64,000 nt of DNA from Vibrio tubiashii (GCF_028551255.1 NZ_CP117030.1:1585312-1649311), one strand, 5' to 3'; positions 1 through 8,409 are shown, counted from the stretch's first letter. Translations and numbers: made by a program. The notes: generated from the sequence alone by a model not told the origin.

Positions 1-2
1 CA

Positions 3-149
3 TGGACACTAGGTATCGCAAGTTACGAGCCAAATTTTTTCTTAATATCGCGAGAAAATAAGCCTCTCTTTTTTAATGAGTTAGGCAAAAGTTGTGAGAT
101 CTTGGAAAGTTGTTGTCAGATAGACAATCAAATTGAGAACAAAAAGTAG
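3..149 (+). CDS. 3' end of an unidentified gene (partial)
   Basis: An open frame enters from the left edge of the window and runs 48 codons to a TAG at 147-149, directly followed by a terminator hairpin. The residues are protein-like (WTLGIASYEPNFFLISRENK at the visible start), and the frame is the only one of the three on this strand that stays open. Only the C-terminus is visible, so no family can be assigned. It converges on the small membrane protein gene at 200-358. The coding call rests on the open frame and the terminator placement, and is moderate. Confidence 0.45.
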   Translation, partial: WTLGIASYEPNFFLISRENKPLFFNELGKSCEILESCCQIDNQIENKK

Positions 150-154
150 AAATT

Positions 155-182
155 AAAAAAGGAGCCGAGGGCTCCTTTTTTT
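155..182. terminator. Bidirectional intrinsic terminator
   Basis: GGAGCC/GGCTCC hairpin with a 3-base loop, preceded by an A tract and followed by a T tract. It can therefore end both the gene entering from the left and the convergent small gene at 200-358. Confidence 0.85.
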
Positions 183-199
183 ACTGGTGATATTTTTCG

Positions 200-358
200 T
201 TATGCTTCGAGCACGTCTTCGCCAGACATCTCTGAAATCAGCAATAAATCATCTTCATCGAGCTTCATGCCCAAGACAGGTAGACCGTGCTGAACGACCC
301 AGCAGAAGAAGAATACGAACACGCCTAAAGCGACTAAACCGAGTGATAACGATAACAT
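200..358 (-). CDS. Small single-pass membrane protein, unknown function
   Basis: This encodes 52 residues. The N-terminal half (about residues 1-25, MLSLSLGLVALGVFVFFFCW) is a clear transmembrane helix. The C-terminal half is short and acidic (KLDEDDLLLISEMSGEDVLEA). The start at 358 is chosen over an upstream in-frame ATG at 433 because an excellent ribosome binding site (AAGGAGGAGG) lies 7 bases before it. The gene has its own terminator and converges on the neighbour from the left. The pattern of one helix plus an acidic tail resembles small regulatory membrane peptides, but no family is recognised and no function is claimed. Confidence 0.65.
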   Translation of the reverse strand: MLSLSLGLVALGVFVFFFCWVVQHGLPVLGMKLDEDDLLLISEMSGEDVLEA

Positions 359-735
359 AGCCAAACCTCCTCCTTGGTTATCAAAACAGTATCGATAACT
401 TGAAGATGCGACTACTTGAGAGGGATAAAGCAAAAGGCCTTTGAAAATACTTAGTTCTTATACGTTTTTCGATGCACTCTTAACGACGGGTTCGTTAAGC
501 CCTGTGTCTCTTTTTGCGTTCAGTTTATTCGTATTAACTCTGGGAGTTTACTCGGTTCTCTACACCTTTAAGTTATTGGGATACCCTTTCAATATAGTGA
601 TACCGTACAAATGTCGCAACTAGATTTAGTGCCATATCGACATAAGATCACAAATTTTATGCTTCCATGCGCATAATTATCCAATCTTGTGCTGTAGAGA
701 TGGTGGTGACAAGCGAAATTCCTCGCGTTACGATC
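359..735. other. Intergenic region, 377 bases
   Basis: Holds the promoter side of the small membrane protein and the downstream side of the phosphatase gene. A 60-codon frame starting with TTG at 441 encodes a hydrophobic peptide (residues about 20-50 could be a membrane helix). It has only a poorly spaced AAAAGG upstream, so it is not called as a gene. Nothing else convincing was seen. Confidence 0.4.
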
Positions 736-767
736 AAAAAAGCCCCCGAATGATGCCATTCGGGGCT
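736..767 (-). terminator. Terminator of the PhoX-type phosphatase gene
   Basis: Stem GCCCCGAATG/CATTCGGGGC separated by a short loop, followed on the minus strand by a run of T (AAAAAA at 736-741 on the plus strand). It lies about 20 bases after the phosphatase stop codon. Confidence 0.85.
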
Positions 768-784
768 CAACCATTTAATAACGC

Positions 785-2677
785 TTATGCGCCGATTACA
801 CCGCCATCTTCGCGCGTAATCGCCATGATAGTCGAGCGCGGTTTACTGTTACCACCAGCAGGGAAGTGCGAAGGTGCGCCACTTTCTCCTGGGTGCTGAA
901 CCCCAACAAACATGGTTTTGTTATCCGCTGAGAAGGTAAGTCCAGTAATCTCACAAGCAACAGGGCCAGTTAGGAAGCGGCGCACTTCACCTGTCATTGG
1001 GTCACCACACAACATCTGGTTGTTACCTTGGCCAGCAAAGTCACCTTTGTTCGAGTAGTTACCATCAGTCTGAATCCATAGGCGTCCTGCCGCATCAAAA
1101 CCAATTCCATCTGGGCTGTTAAACATGTTATCAGCGTTGATGTTATCACTGCCTGCGTACAAGTTACCTTTATGCACTTCAGGGTTGCCCGCAATCAGGT
1201 ACAGATCCCACTCAAAGCCATCACTTGTATGGTCACCATTTTGTGGTACCCAACGCACAATCTGGCCGTAATGGTTTTCTTTACGTGGGTTAGGGCCACC
1301 AACAGGCTGACCTTCTTTTACGCCGCGATGCTTATTGTTGGTCAAGGTACAGAATACGTGTTTGTTATCTGGGTGAACCGCAACCCACTCTGGGCGATCC
1401 ATTGTTGTTGCACCAACGTGCGTGGCTGCGCGGCGAGCAAAGATCATCACTTCCGCTTGATCTTTAAAACCGTTCTCTTTGGTTAAGCCATTTTTACCAT
1501 GCGTCAGCTCTAGCCACTGGCCTTTACCCTTAAGCTCTTTGTCATCCATTTCGAACTTAGCCACATACAGCGTACCTTCTTCGAGCAGATCGCGATTTGC
1601 TTTGTCGTTACCTGGTTGGTATTTATTCTTAGACACAAACTTGTACAGGTGCTCGCCACGCTCATCATCACCTAAATACACCACAACATGTCCGTTGTCG
1701 TTGATTAGCAGGGCAGCATTTTCATGCTTAAAGCGACCTAATGCAGTACGCTTAAGTGGCGTTGAGCTTGGGTCGTTAGGGTCGATTTCAACCACCCAGC
1801 CAAAACGGTGTGGTTCATTTGGATGCTTAGCAACATCAAATCGCTCATCAGTGTCGTGCCATTGATATTTGCTCTTAGCTGCTCTGACACCATAGCGTTT
1901 GTGATCAGCTGACACTTCTGCGCTACCACTAGTACCAAAGTAACCGTTGAAGTTCTCTTCACAAGTCAGGTAAGTACCCCAAGGCGTTTGACCGTTTGCA
2001 CAGTTGTTGAACGTACCTAGTGGCTTCATACCTGATGGATCGAGTTTGGTTTTCATCAAGTCATGACCTGCGGCCGGGCCTGTCAGCTGCATTTCTGTAT
2101 TCGCAGTAATACGGCGGTTACGCTGACCGTTTTTATCTAGCTTCCATTGGTCGCCTGACTTAACGATTTCAAATACGGTTACACCGTGTGCTGCTTGCGC
2201 TTTTAGCACATCATCTGCGGTCATAGCGCTACCACCGTGGTCAAACAACAAATCATAATTAGTGTATTCGTTGTTTACGGCAATCACAGCGCGGTTTTCA
2301 CTGATTGGGTAGAAGCTCATCCCATCTGTGTTATCTCCAAACTGGCGCAATTGTGCTTTCGAGTCTTGCTTACCGCTTGGGTCAAATTCTGGAGCGTCTG
2401 CGAAAATTGGATCACCCCAAGAAAGGAGTGGCGTCGCTTTATAGCCTTTAGGCACGATAAAGGCATCGGCTGTTGAAGCTGGCACTGCTTCAAAGTTAAG
2501 CAGCGGGCTGTCATTTTTCGCTGCAAAAGCTTTAGTAATTGGGTTAAGTGAAAGAAAAGCACTCGCACTTACTGCTGCTGTTCCCGCTAAAAATCGACGA
2601 CGAGATAGACGTGCATCGATCATTTGACTGAATTCAGAATCCTGATTGTCGCACTTCTTGTCTGAAACCGAACGCAT
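785..2677 (-). CDS. phoX: PhoX-family (DUF839) alkaline phosphatase, Tat-exported
   Basis: This is a 630-residue protein of the PhoX/DUF839 family, Ca/Fe-dependent phosphomonoesterases that release phosphate from organic esters in the periplasm or outside the cell. The N-terminus carries a twin-arginine signal at about residues 25-45 (SRRRFLAGTAAVSASAFLSL), so it should be exported folded with its metal cofactor. Family hallmarks include the NTEMQLTGPAAGHDLMKT stretch and the following NNCANGQTPWGTYLTCEEN segment (around residues 220-240), which carry active-site residues of the fold, and a GGNSKPRSTI tail. The length fits the family. The gene is monocistronic with its own terminator. Phosphate-starvation control (PhoB) would be expected from the family, but no clean Pho box was found upstream. 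Confidence 0.93.
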   Translation of the reverse strand: MRSVSDKKCDNQDSEFSQMIDARLSRRRFLAGTAAVSASAFLSLNPITKAFAAKNDSPLLNFEAVPASTADAFIVPKGYKATPLLSWGDPIFADAPEFDPSGKQDSKAQLRQFGDNTDGMSFYPISENRAVIAVNNEYTNYDLLFDHGGSAMTADDVLKAQAAHGVTVFEIVKSGDQWKLDKNGQRNRRITANTEMQLTGPAAGHDLMKTKLDPSGMKPLGTFNNCANGQTPWGTYLTCEENFNGYFGTSGSAEVSADHKRYGVRAAKSKYQWHDTDERFDVAKHPNEPHRFGWVVEIDPNDPSSTPLKRTALGRFKHENAALLINDNGHVVVYLGDDERGEHLYKFVSKNKYQPGNDKANRDLLEEGTLYVAKFEMDDKELKGKGQWLELTHGKNGLTKENGFKDQAEVMIFARRAATHVGATTMDRPEWVAVHPDNKHVFCTLTNNKHRGVKEGQPVGGPNPRKENHYGQIVRWVPQNGDHTSDGFEWDLYLIAGNPEVHKGNLYAGSDNINADNMFNSPDGIGFDAAGRLWIQTDGNYSNKGDFAGQGNNQMLCGDPMTGEVRRFLTGPVACEITGLTFSADNKTMFVGVQHPGESGAPSHFPAGGNSKPRSTIMAITREDGGVIGA

Positions 2678-2988
2678 TGCTGACTCCTTGCTTGAGTAAT
2701 ATTTTTATAAATGCGAGCCAATCGTAGACATGAAAAATGACACTTTGGTTAACTTATTGTTTAGTATTGATTAATTAAAAACGACACTCAGCCATCAGTT
2801 ACATTTCAAACTTATTAAACTGCGCTATGGTTCACTTTTAACTAATAAGGTATGGCGTACATACAAAAAAATGTGATCAAAAGCCTAGATCTTTTCGAAA
2901 TTGGCGTCTAAATTAATCCCTGTTCATGAGGAACTACATTCACATAAGCTCAATGACGAGCTGCATTGTTTCTAAGTGAGGGATTATC
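2678..2988. other. Divergent intergenic region, 311 bases
   Basis: AT-rich spacer between the leftward phosphatase gene and the rightward 27-codon peptide gene. It must hold both promoters. A partial Pho-box-like sequence (TGTCAT then TGTCTA, minus strand, around 2732-2752) is present, but its spacing is off by one and it is not called. Confidence 0.4.
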
Positions 2989-3072
2989 ATGAAGAAAATG
3001 AGAAGAGCACAATTGCATCGCGTACGTATTCAGTACTGGAAAGAGTCGAACAAAGACGCGAACAAATCTTAA
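2989..3072 (+). CDS. 27-residue basic peptide, unknown function
   Basis: A short frame begins at ATG 2989 and ends at TAA 3072, encoding 27 residues rich in Lys/Arg with few acids (starts MKKMRRAQLHRVRIQYWKE). A GAGGG ribosome binding site lies at a good distance, and a hairpin with a short T run follows at 3090-3113, so the unit looks like a self-contained mini-gene. It is too short for most gene finders. It could be a free-standing small protein or the leader of a regulatory RNA. No T-rich attenuator or downstream gene on this strand supports the leader idea, because the next genes run leftwards. Confidence 0.5.
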   Translation: MKKMRRAQLHRVRIQYWKESNKDANKS

Positions 3073-3089
3073 TGTGCTAACACCCAACT

Positions 3090-3114
3090 AAGCTGGCTTA
3101 ACCGCCAGCTTTTG
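3090..3114 (+). terminator. Weak terminator after the 27-residue peptide gene
   Basis: AAGCTGGC/GCCAGCTT stem (8 bp, 6-base loop) followed by a short T run, 18 bases after the TAA of the peptide gene. Confidence 0.6.
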
Positions 3115-3167
3115 CGTTTCTAGCGGCCAGCAAAAGTTCATCATTAAGTCTTGCCCGCCGCTAAAAC

Positions 3168-3193
3168 AAAAAAGCCCCAACCAACGTTGGGGC
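3168..3193 (-). terminator. Terminator of the TRAP transporter operon
   Basis: GCCCCAAC/GTTGGGGC stem with a 4-base loop, followed on the minus strand by a T tract. It lies 17 bases beyond the dctP stop codon. Confidence 0.85.
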
Positions 3194-3210
3194 AAATGGA
3201 TGGAGAAAGC

Positions 3211-4263
3211 CTATTTCAAATATGTCGAGTGATTCGCTTTGTCTACTTCTTCAAGGAAGAGATTTAGCAGTTCTGTTCCTTTCTCTCCATGGGTCTCTTT
3301 GACGTAAGCAATCACACCAGGTTGCGTTGCTTTTCGCATCGATTCACGCTGCTCTGCAGTCAAAGAGTTGACCTTCATACGCTTTTTCAACCCTTCTAGT
3401 CCACGGTCACTCGATGCTTCAATCAAGCGCGACAGACCACGGTTTGCACTCAATGCAATCTCAACCGCATCAGAGACAATCTTCTTCTCATCTTCCGTCA
3501 GACTATCGTAAAAGCTTTTGTTGACCATGAAGGTGTAAGGTGCGAATAGATGGTTCGTCAGCGTCAGATACTTTTGAACTTCATTGAATTTAGCAAAAGA
3601 GACCGTGGGTACTGGGTTCATCTGACCGTCGATAACCCCAGTTTGCAGTGATGAGTAAACCTCACCCCAAGACAGTGGATATGCTTCAGCGCCCAAAGAC
3701 TGAATGATTTTCTGGTGCGTTGGCAGAGTCATTGTACGAATACGCAGACCTTTAAAATCTTCAAGATCTTCGATGGCACGCTTAGAGTTAGTTACTGAGA
3801 AGAAACCGCCTGTGTCAGGGAAACCGAGGATTTTGACATCTTTTAGTTCTGACTCAATGTCAGAAGCCAGTGCTTGCCCGAACTTGCCATCGAGGACTTC
3901 ATAGGTAGAGGCATTGTTGTCAAACGCAAATGGCACATCCAAAACACCAATTCTTGGGTAATAACCCGCTAATGGTCCAACTGGAGACAGCGTTCCTTGA
4001 AGTTGTCCATCACGTACCATCTGGATATGTTCTTTCGCAGTACCTAGCTGATTACTTGGGAATACTTGAACTTTAATCTCACCATTAGTCGCCGTTTCAA
4101 CAATGTTCTTAAACACACCAGTAAACGCATGCGCCGGGTTTTCCATGATATCGGCTTTGTTGTCATGACCAATACGCAGCACTTTCTCAGCCATGGCAAA
4201 AGGGGCAGCCAATAAGCTCGTAGCCAGAGCAGTAGCAATCAATGATTTGGTTAGCTTTTTCAT
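3211..4263 (-). CDS. dctP: TRAP transporter periplasmic substrate-binding protein (DctP family)
   Basis: This 350-residue extracytoplasmic solute receptor binds an organic acid in the periplasm and delivers it to the DctQM permease. A Sec signal peptide spans residues 1-25 (cleavage after AMA). The family-defining carboxylate-binding arginine lies in LRIRTM (residues 173-178), followed by the SWGEVYSSLQTGVIDGQMNP segment that closes the pocket. It is the last gene of a dctQ-dctM-dctP operon, 92 bases after dctM, with a terminator just downstream. The ligand cannot be read from sequence: C4-dicarboxylates, keto acids and sugar acids are all possible. An IclR regulator lies upstream beyond a 515-base gap and may control it. 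Confidence 0.93.
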   Translation of the reverse strand: MKKLTKSLIATALATSLLAAPFAMAEKVLRIGHDNKADIMENPAHAFTGVFKNIVETATNGEIKVQVFPSNQLGTAKEHIQMVRDGQLQGTLSPVGPLAGYYPRIGVLDVPFAFDNNASTYEVLDGKFGQALASDIESELKDVKILGFPDTGGFFSVTNSKRAIEDLEDFKGLRIRTMTLPTHQKIIQSLGAEAYPLSWGEVYSSLQTGVIDGQMNPVPTVSFAKFNEVQKYLTLTNHLFAPYTFMVNKSFYDSLTEDEKKIVSDAVEIALSANRGLSRLIEASSDRGLEGLKKRMKVNSLTAEQRESMRKATQPGVIAYVKETHGEKGTELLNLFLEEVDKANHSTYLK

Positions 4264-4355
4264 AATAACTCCATTATGTATGAATTTTAGTTATTACCTG
4301 ACTAGGCTCCCGCGCTAGCCAGGGTTTGTAGGGTTGAAGGGGTTAGGTTTTAGTG

Positions 4356-5633
4356 TCAGTAGCCCAGTAAACGCGGGATAAACAACACAATGTCAGGGAA
4401 AAATGCGATAGCAAACAAGAGTAATAACTGCCCGATAAGGAATGGCATTAGCTCTTTCGATATGCCTTCTATCTTCGCTCCAGTCACTGATGAGAGGACA
4501 AACAAACAGGCACCGATCGGTGGTGTCATCAATGAGATGTTGAGAGCAAGAATGAAGACTATGCCTGCGTGCAGTGGGTCCATACCGATTTCCATCGTTA
4601 ATGGCACTAGGATAGGAGCAAGGATGATCAACATGACATTGATATCCATGATCATACCGACCGTTAGCAGCAGAGCGATAATCAGTGCCAAGATAACGTG
4701 TGGGTTATCTGACAACGAGATAAACATATCCGCGATCATTTGTGGAATTTGGTTAAAGCTCAACCACCAGCCAAGTATCGATGCTGAACCGATAATCAGG
4801 TAAATCACCGCTGAAATCTGCGCGGTACGAATAACCATCTGAAACAGCGCATCTAGCGTTAGATTGCGGTAGATAAATGTACCAATGATCAGCGCATAGG
4901 CCACAGCAATGGATGCTGCTTCTGTCGGCGTAACAATGCCAAACACAATGCCGCCAAGAATGATCAATGGCATCAGCAGAGCAAGTGCTGAGTTTTTGAA
5001 ATGATCCAACACTTCCGCCAAAGACGCTTTTTGGCTCATCTTAGGCAGATTTTTACGCTTACCCATTGCGCCAATGATTGCCATACAAACCAAACACACT
5101 AAGATGCCCGGTAAAATACCTGTCGCGAACAGACCACCAATTGAGACGCCCATCAGTGAGCCATAGACCACCATCAGACCCGACGGGGGAATAGTTGGAC
5201 CTATGATTGAACCAGCGGCTGTTACAGCGCAGGCATAGTCTTTTGAATAACCTTGCTTAACCATCGCCGGAACCAAGGTTCGACCGAAGGCTGCAGCATC
5301 AGCCGTCGCCGAGCCAGTGATACCAGAGAAGAATACCGAAGCAACCATGTTGGAATGTGCAAGACCGCCGCGAAAATGGCCAACTAGCGCTTCTGACAGA
5401 TAAACCAGTCGATTCGTTATGCCTGTGTGGTTCATGATCTCGCCAGCGAGGATGAAAAACGGCATCGCCAAAAACGGGAAGATATTCAATCCATTAAAGA
5501 TCTTACTGGGAGCCAGAGAGGCAAAATGCGCCCCGCCCATATCGTACATGCCAGTGATACCTGCGACACCTAAGGCAATAGCTATCGGTGCCCCGATTAG
5601 CATCAACAACAAAAATACAATGCCGACAATCAT
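4356..5633 (-). CDS. dctM: TRAP transporter large permease (DctM family)
   Basis: This 425-residue integral membrane protein of about 12 helices is the ion-coupled transport subunit of the TRAP system. Family signatures are visible: a hydrophobic N-terminus, the FFILAGEIMNHTGITNRL segment, GSIIGPTIPPSG around residue 145, and ALNISLMTPPIGACLFVLSS near the C-terminus. The length is normal for the family. Its start overlaps the stop of dctQ by 4 bases (ATGA), the usual translational coupling in this operon type. Transport is expected to be driven by a sodium gradient, as in characterised marine TRAP systems. That is family knowledge and cannot be read directly here. Confidence 0.94.
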   Translation of the reverse strand: MIVGIVFLLLMLIGAPIAIALGVAGITGMYDMGGAHFASLAPSKIFNGLNIFPFLAMPFFILAGEIMNHTGITNRLVYLSEALVGHFRGGLAHSNMVASVFFSGITGSATADAAAFGRTLVPAMVKQGYSKDYACAVTAAGSIIGPTIPPSGLMVVYGSLMGVSIGGLFATGILPGILVCLVCMAIIGAMGKRKNLPKMSQKASLAEVLDHFKNSALALLMPLIILGGIVFGIVTPTEAASIAVAYALIIGTFIYRNLTLDALFQMVIRTAQISAVIYLIIGSASILGWWLSFNQIPQMIADMFISLSDNPHVILALIIALLLTVGMIMDINVMLIILAPILVPLTMEIGMDPLHAGIVFILALNISLMTPPIGACLFVLSSVTGAKIEGISKELMPFLIGQLLLLFAIAFFPDIVLFIPRLLGY

Positions 5634-6163
5634 AGCTGCTCTCCTTGCATATCAAATTTCTCAGCCGCCAAATGCAACCTCAGTGCGTAGATATCCTCTA
5701 GCCAAACCAAAAAGGCTTGAAAGCTAGACAGAGCAAAAGTGACGGGAATAGCAGCATAGGCATACGCCATTGGCATAGAAAACACGGTAGAGAGTTGGTT
5801 AGCCCCTTTTTCTGCAAAGGTGTACCCCAAGTAGGCGATGTAACCGAAGAAGCTAAATGTCAGTGCACCAACACAAATCTTGATAATTTGTTGGATGGTT
5901 TGAGGGAATCGTCGAGTAACAAACTCCAGTCCCATATGCTCTCTTCCAGCAGTACAGCATGGCACTGCCATTAAGATTGCCCATATCATGATGTAGCGTG
6001 CCAGTTCTTCCACCCAAACCAGTTGCAGTTTGAGTATGTATCGATCTAATACTCCCAACCAAACATCCAATATCAATAAGACCGTCAGTATGCCTACCGC
6101 AAACTGGTTGGCCTTATTGAGCCGATTCTTGGTTGTTGTAATGATGTTATTCGGTAATGCCAT
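5630..6163 (-). CDS. dctQ: TRAP transporter small permease (DctQ family)
   Basis: This 177-residue protein has four hydrophobic segments, the standard architecture of the small TRAP membrane subunit that pairs with DctM. A conserved feature is WVEELARYIMIWAILMA at about residues 50-66, with GREHMGLEF shortly after. It is the first gene of the dctQ-dctM-dctP operon and overlaps dctM by 4 bases. The promoter should lie in the 515-base region upstream (6164-6678). Length and helix count are normal, and nothing is broken. Confidence 0.92.
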   Translation of the reverse strand: MALPNNIITTTKNRLNKANQFAVGILTVLLILDVWLGVLDRYILKLQLVWVEELARYIMIWAILMAVPCCTAGREHMGLEFVTRRFPQTIQQIIKICVGALTFSFFGYIAYLGYTFAEKGANQLSTVFSMPMAYAYAAIPVTFALSSFQAFLVWLEDIYALRLHLAAEKFDMQGEQL

Positions 6164-6678
6164 AATCCCGATGTCCTTCCTTTTTTGACTGCTTTCCTTG
6201 GAGGCGCATCCACATCCAATTTGCTCACTCTAGTGCGGATAAATTAACCATACCGATAAGGTTTTAAGGGTGAAGTGGCCACGTTCACAATTTTAACTTT
6301 GTGTGATAGTTTCTAACATTGAGTGATGGAAATTTATTTAAATTACTGTTTTTATTGGATTATATTTTAATGGCGCAGAATTGCAGTTTTCGGAGCAGTT
6401 AAAAAGTAACATGGCGCGAGATATGTCATATCAACGACTTAGTTACAAAGGTGTTAATAAAACTGAGAAAAGTAACACGACACAAAGAGTAAGGACTTTA
6501 TGATAAAAAAGTGAATTCCGTCACACCCTATAAATCAAGGCATTAAGAGGAATAGATGAGGTTAGCTCTGTAAGTTTCACAGAGTGATTCGGTGCAAGAA
6601 AAGCGGAATATGTTGGGTTCAATGTCGGCGAAAAACCCTACACGACATTGAACACCTACCAGATGTTAGAAAGTAACA
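6164..6678. other. Intergenic region, 515 bases, with an 11-bp inverted repeat
   Basis: Upstream region of the TRAP operon and downstream region of the arginase-like gene, both on the minus strand. It is AT-rich up to about 6540. A perfect 11-bp inverted repeat (GTTCAATGTCG at 6617-6627, CGACATTGAAC at 6643-6653, 15-base loop) lies 26 bases after the arginase-like stop codon. It has no adjoining T tract. It could be a 3' mRNA structure or an operator. No further gene was seen. Confidence 0.5.
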
Positions 6679-7512
6679 TCAAGCTGCTCGATTATTCGAT
6701 GGGAACATCTGAGTTAACTCATGCAGAATACTTTGGGTTTGCTTTGAATAGAGGTGTTTGTCTTTATAGCCAACCAACTGCACCTGACGAACCTTACCGG
6801 AAATCAACAGCTGGCGGATCATTCGATTGACCATTTGAACATCCAGTGCCGAGCCTCTCTCTAAACGCGATACCGGATAGAGACAAGAGAGATCAATATT
6901 GACGATAACATCATCACAGTGAGCTAAATAATTGGCTAGCTGCTGTTTGACCTGCAATCGGTAACTGAAGCTGCATTCTGCCAATGTCATCCAGTCACAG
7001 CCGAGATCTTCGGCATACTCCCACGTCCTTTCATCTTGGCTTGCTTGATCGATGCCCAAACAGAACAGGCGACATTCGTTATAACGAGATAACGCGAAAT
7101 GAAAAGCGCTCCCTTGGTCTGGTTCAAGAGAGGCTTTGAGCTCAAATTGCCGACCAATATGTATGATGCCAAGCTCACGCCGAGGCGAGTGGATAAGAGG
7201 TAAGGTGTGCAGCACCGTTTCACTGTGGTTCGTTAACACAATGGGCAGTGCTTCAGAGCCAAGAAAACGACTTAAATGAAGTTGATACTTGCCGACGGGT
7301 TGTGCCTCAAGGTTGTAATGACCACCGTTTATCCAACAGTGCCCTTCTAGCTCAGAGACCCAATCGTACATCTCTTCTAAGCTTTGATCGGCCATTTCGA
7401 AATCCACTTGTTTCATCGGTTTCAAGCGCTCACTGACGCTCAGCAATACCAAACGATGGGACAAAACACCTGTAACACTTTGCGTTTTATTGCGTCGAAA
7501 TAGCCCGAACAT
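6679..7512 (-). CDS. Arginase/ureohydrolase-fold protein lacking metal ligands
   Basis: This 277-residue protein looks like a degenerate member of the arginase/agmatinase/formiminoglutamase superfamily. The C-terminal strand IVNIDLSCLYP (around residue 205) aligns with the family motif SxDxDxxDP, followed by a region shaped like the family's C-terminal barrel strand (VRQVQLVGYKDKH). Two of the metal-binding aspartates are replaced (S and Y). No GGDH motif is visible in the middle, where SRYNECRLFCLGIDQASQDERT sits instead. It is therefore unlikely to be a manganese ureohydrolase and may be a binding or structural protein. It follows iclR by 5 bases, so the two are probably co-transcribed. Fold assignment is moderate. 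Confidence 0.6.
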   Translation of the reverse strand: MFGLFRRNKTQSVTGVLSHRLVLLSVSERLKPMKQVDFEMADQSLEEMYDWVSELEGHCWINGGHYNLEAQPVGKYQLHLSRFLGSEALPIVLTNHSETVLHTLPLIHSPRRELGIIHIGRQFELKASLEPDQGSAFHFALSRYNECRLFCLGIDQASQDERTWEYAEDLGCDWMTLAECSFSYRLQVKQQLANYLAHCDDVIVNIDLSCLYPVSRLERGSALDVQMVNRMIRQLLISGKVRQVQLVGYKDKHLYSKQTQSILHELTQMFPSNNRAA

Positions 7513-7517
7513 ACCTA

Positions 7518-8273
7518 TTACCTTTCTGGGGGCAATGCCCTCGCTGCTTGAAGAACGTGAAGAATAATCTTCTGTTGATTCATTTGAACTCTATGCGCGG
7601 GCGCCATCACCGAAATGGCCCCCACTAGCTTAGAACCTTTCATCACTGGCGCACTGATCCCAGAAACGCCAGAGTCAATTTCAGAGGTACTTAGCGCATA
7701 ACCTTGGTTACGGATCTGCTCAAGCTCTTGTTGCCACTCTTCCAAGCGCTCTTGTTGACCAAAGTAACGCAGGATCTTTTCGCATCTCGCTGCGGGCATA
7801 TACGCCAACATCACTTTCGATGAGGCGCCTCGCAGCAGGGGTTGACTTTGACCCTGGACGTAGCTGCAGCGAAGCGCCTGCATACTCTCTTTACGACTGA
7901 CACAAAGTGCTCGATAACCAACCGGCACCATGTATGCCGCCATTTCATTGGTCTGTTTTTGCAAACGATTGAGCACTGAATCAACAGTATCTAAGTCATG
8001 CTGACTGGTTTCGTAACTACGCATAAGCAGCAACGCAGCTGGACCTATGATCAAGGTTTTGTCATTTGGACTCTCTTCGATCAAGTTCCATTCTCGCAGT
8101 AGTTTTAGATGTCGGTATAGGCTACTAATAGGCGTACCTAACTGCTCACTAAGTTGTTTCGCTGTCACGGGTTCATCATTTACCGCAACTTGCATAAGTA
8201 GCTGAAGAACCTTTTCGTTTACTTGCCCACTATTTTGCTTCATTGAGTTCACGCTATTGTTGTATCGCCACAT
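7518..8273 (-). CDS. IclR-family transcriptional regulator
   Basis: This 251-residue protein has an N-terminal winged helix-turn-helix (residues about 20-75, with TAKQLSEQLGTPISSLYRHLKLL as the recognition region) and a C-terminal IclR effector domain (about 90-250, including SGVSGISAPVMKGSKLVGAISVMAP). IclR proteins control catabolic and transport operons in response to small organic acids. It is followed 5 bases later by the arginase-fold gene, then by the TRAP operon, its likeliest targets. An alternative start at Met11 (8243) is possible because neither start has a strong ribosome binding site. Inverted repeats upstream (8297-8319, 8335-8353) may be its own operators. Confidence 0.88.
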   Translation of the reverse strand: MWRYNNSVNSMKQNSGQVNEKVLQLLMQVAVNDEPVTAKQLSEQLGTPISSLYRHLKLLREWNLIEESPNDKTLIIGPAALLLMRSYETSQHDLDTVDSVLNRLQKQTNEMAAYMVPVGYRALCVSRKESMQALRCSYVQGQSQPLLRGASSKVMLAYMPAARCEKILRYFGQQERLEEWQQELEQIRNQGYALSTSEIDSGVSGISAPVMKGSKLVGAISVMAPAHRVQMNQQKIILHVLQAARALPPER

Positions 8274-8296
8274 TCAGGTCATGATCAAATTGTATT

Positions 8297-8319
8297 CTTA
8301 CTCTGTAGGAATGAGTAAG
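8297..8319. promoter_or_regulatory. Inverted repeat, candidate operator upstream of iclR-type gene
   Basis: CTTACTC and GAGTAAG, perfect 7-bp arms separated by 9 bases, 24 bases upstream of the IclR-family start codon in the divergent region. Confidence 0.4.
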
Positions 8320-8334
8320 TAAAAATAACCTTCA

Positions 8335-8353
8335 ATTCTCAACAAGTGAGAAT
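8335..8353. promoter_or_regulatory. Inverted repeat, second candidate operator
   Basis: ATTCTCA and TGAGAAT, perfect 7-bp arms around a 5-base centre, in the same divergent region as the repeat at 8297-8319 but with a different sequence. Confidence 0.4.
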
Positions 8354-8409
8354 AATTAAGCTCTGTACTTGTCTCTTGCTGCGAAGAAAACTGACATCAT
8401 TCGAGACAA

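Noticed and set aside
441..623. 60-codon hydrophobic frame with TTG start
   Set aside because: The only ribosome binding site-like sequence is 3 bases from the start codon, too close, and the composition follows A/T-rich DNA. It remains a weak possibility.
1479..1865. 128-codon frame antisense to the phosphatase
   Set aside because: Ser-rich shadow of the PhoX gene, no ribosome binding site.
2732..2752. Possible Pho box upstream of the phosphatase
   Set aside because: The two half-sites are 12 instead of 11 bases apart and the second is poorly matched, so no call was made despite the expectation from the gene.
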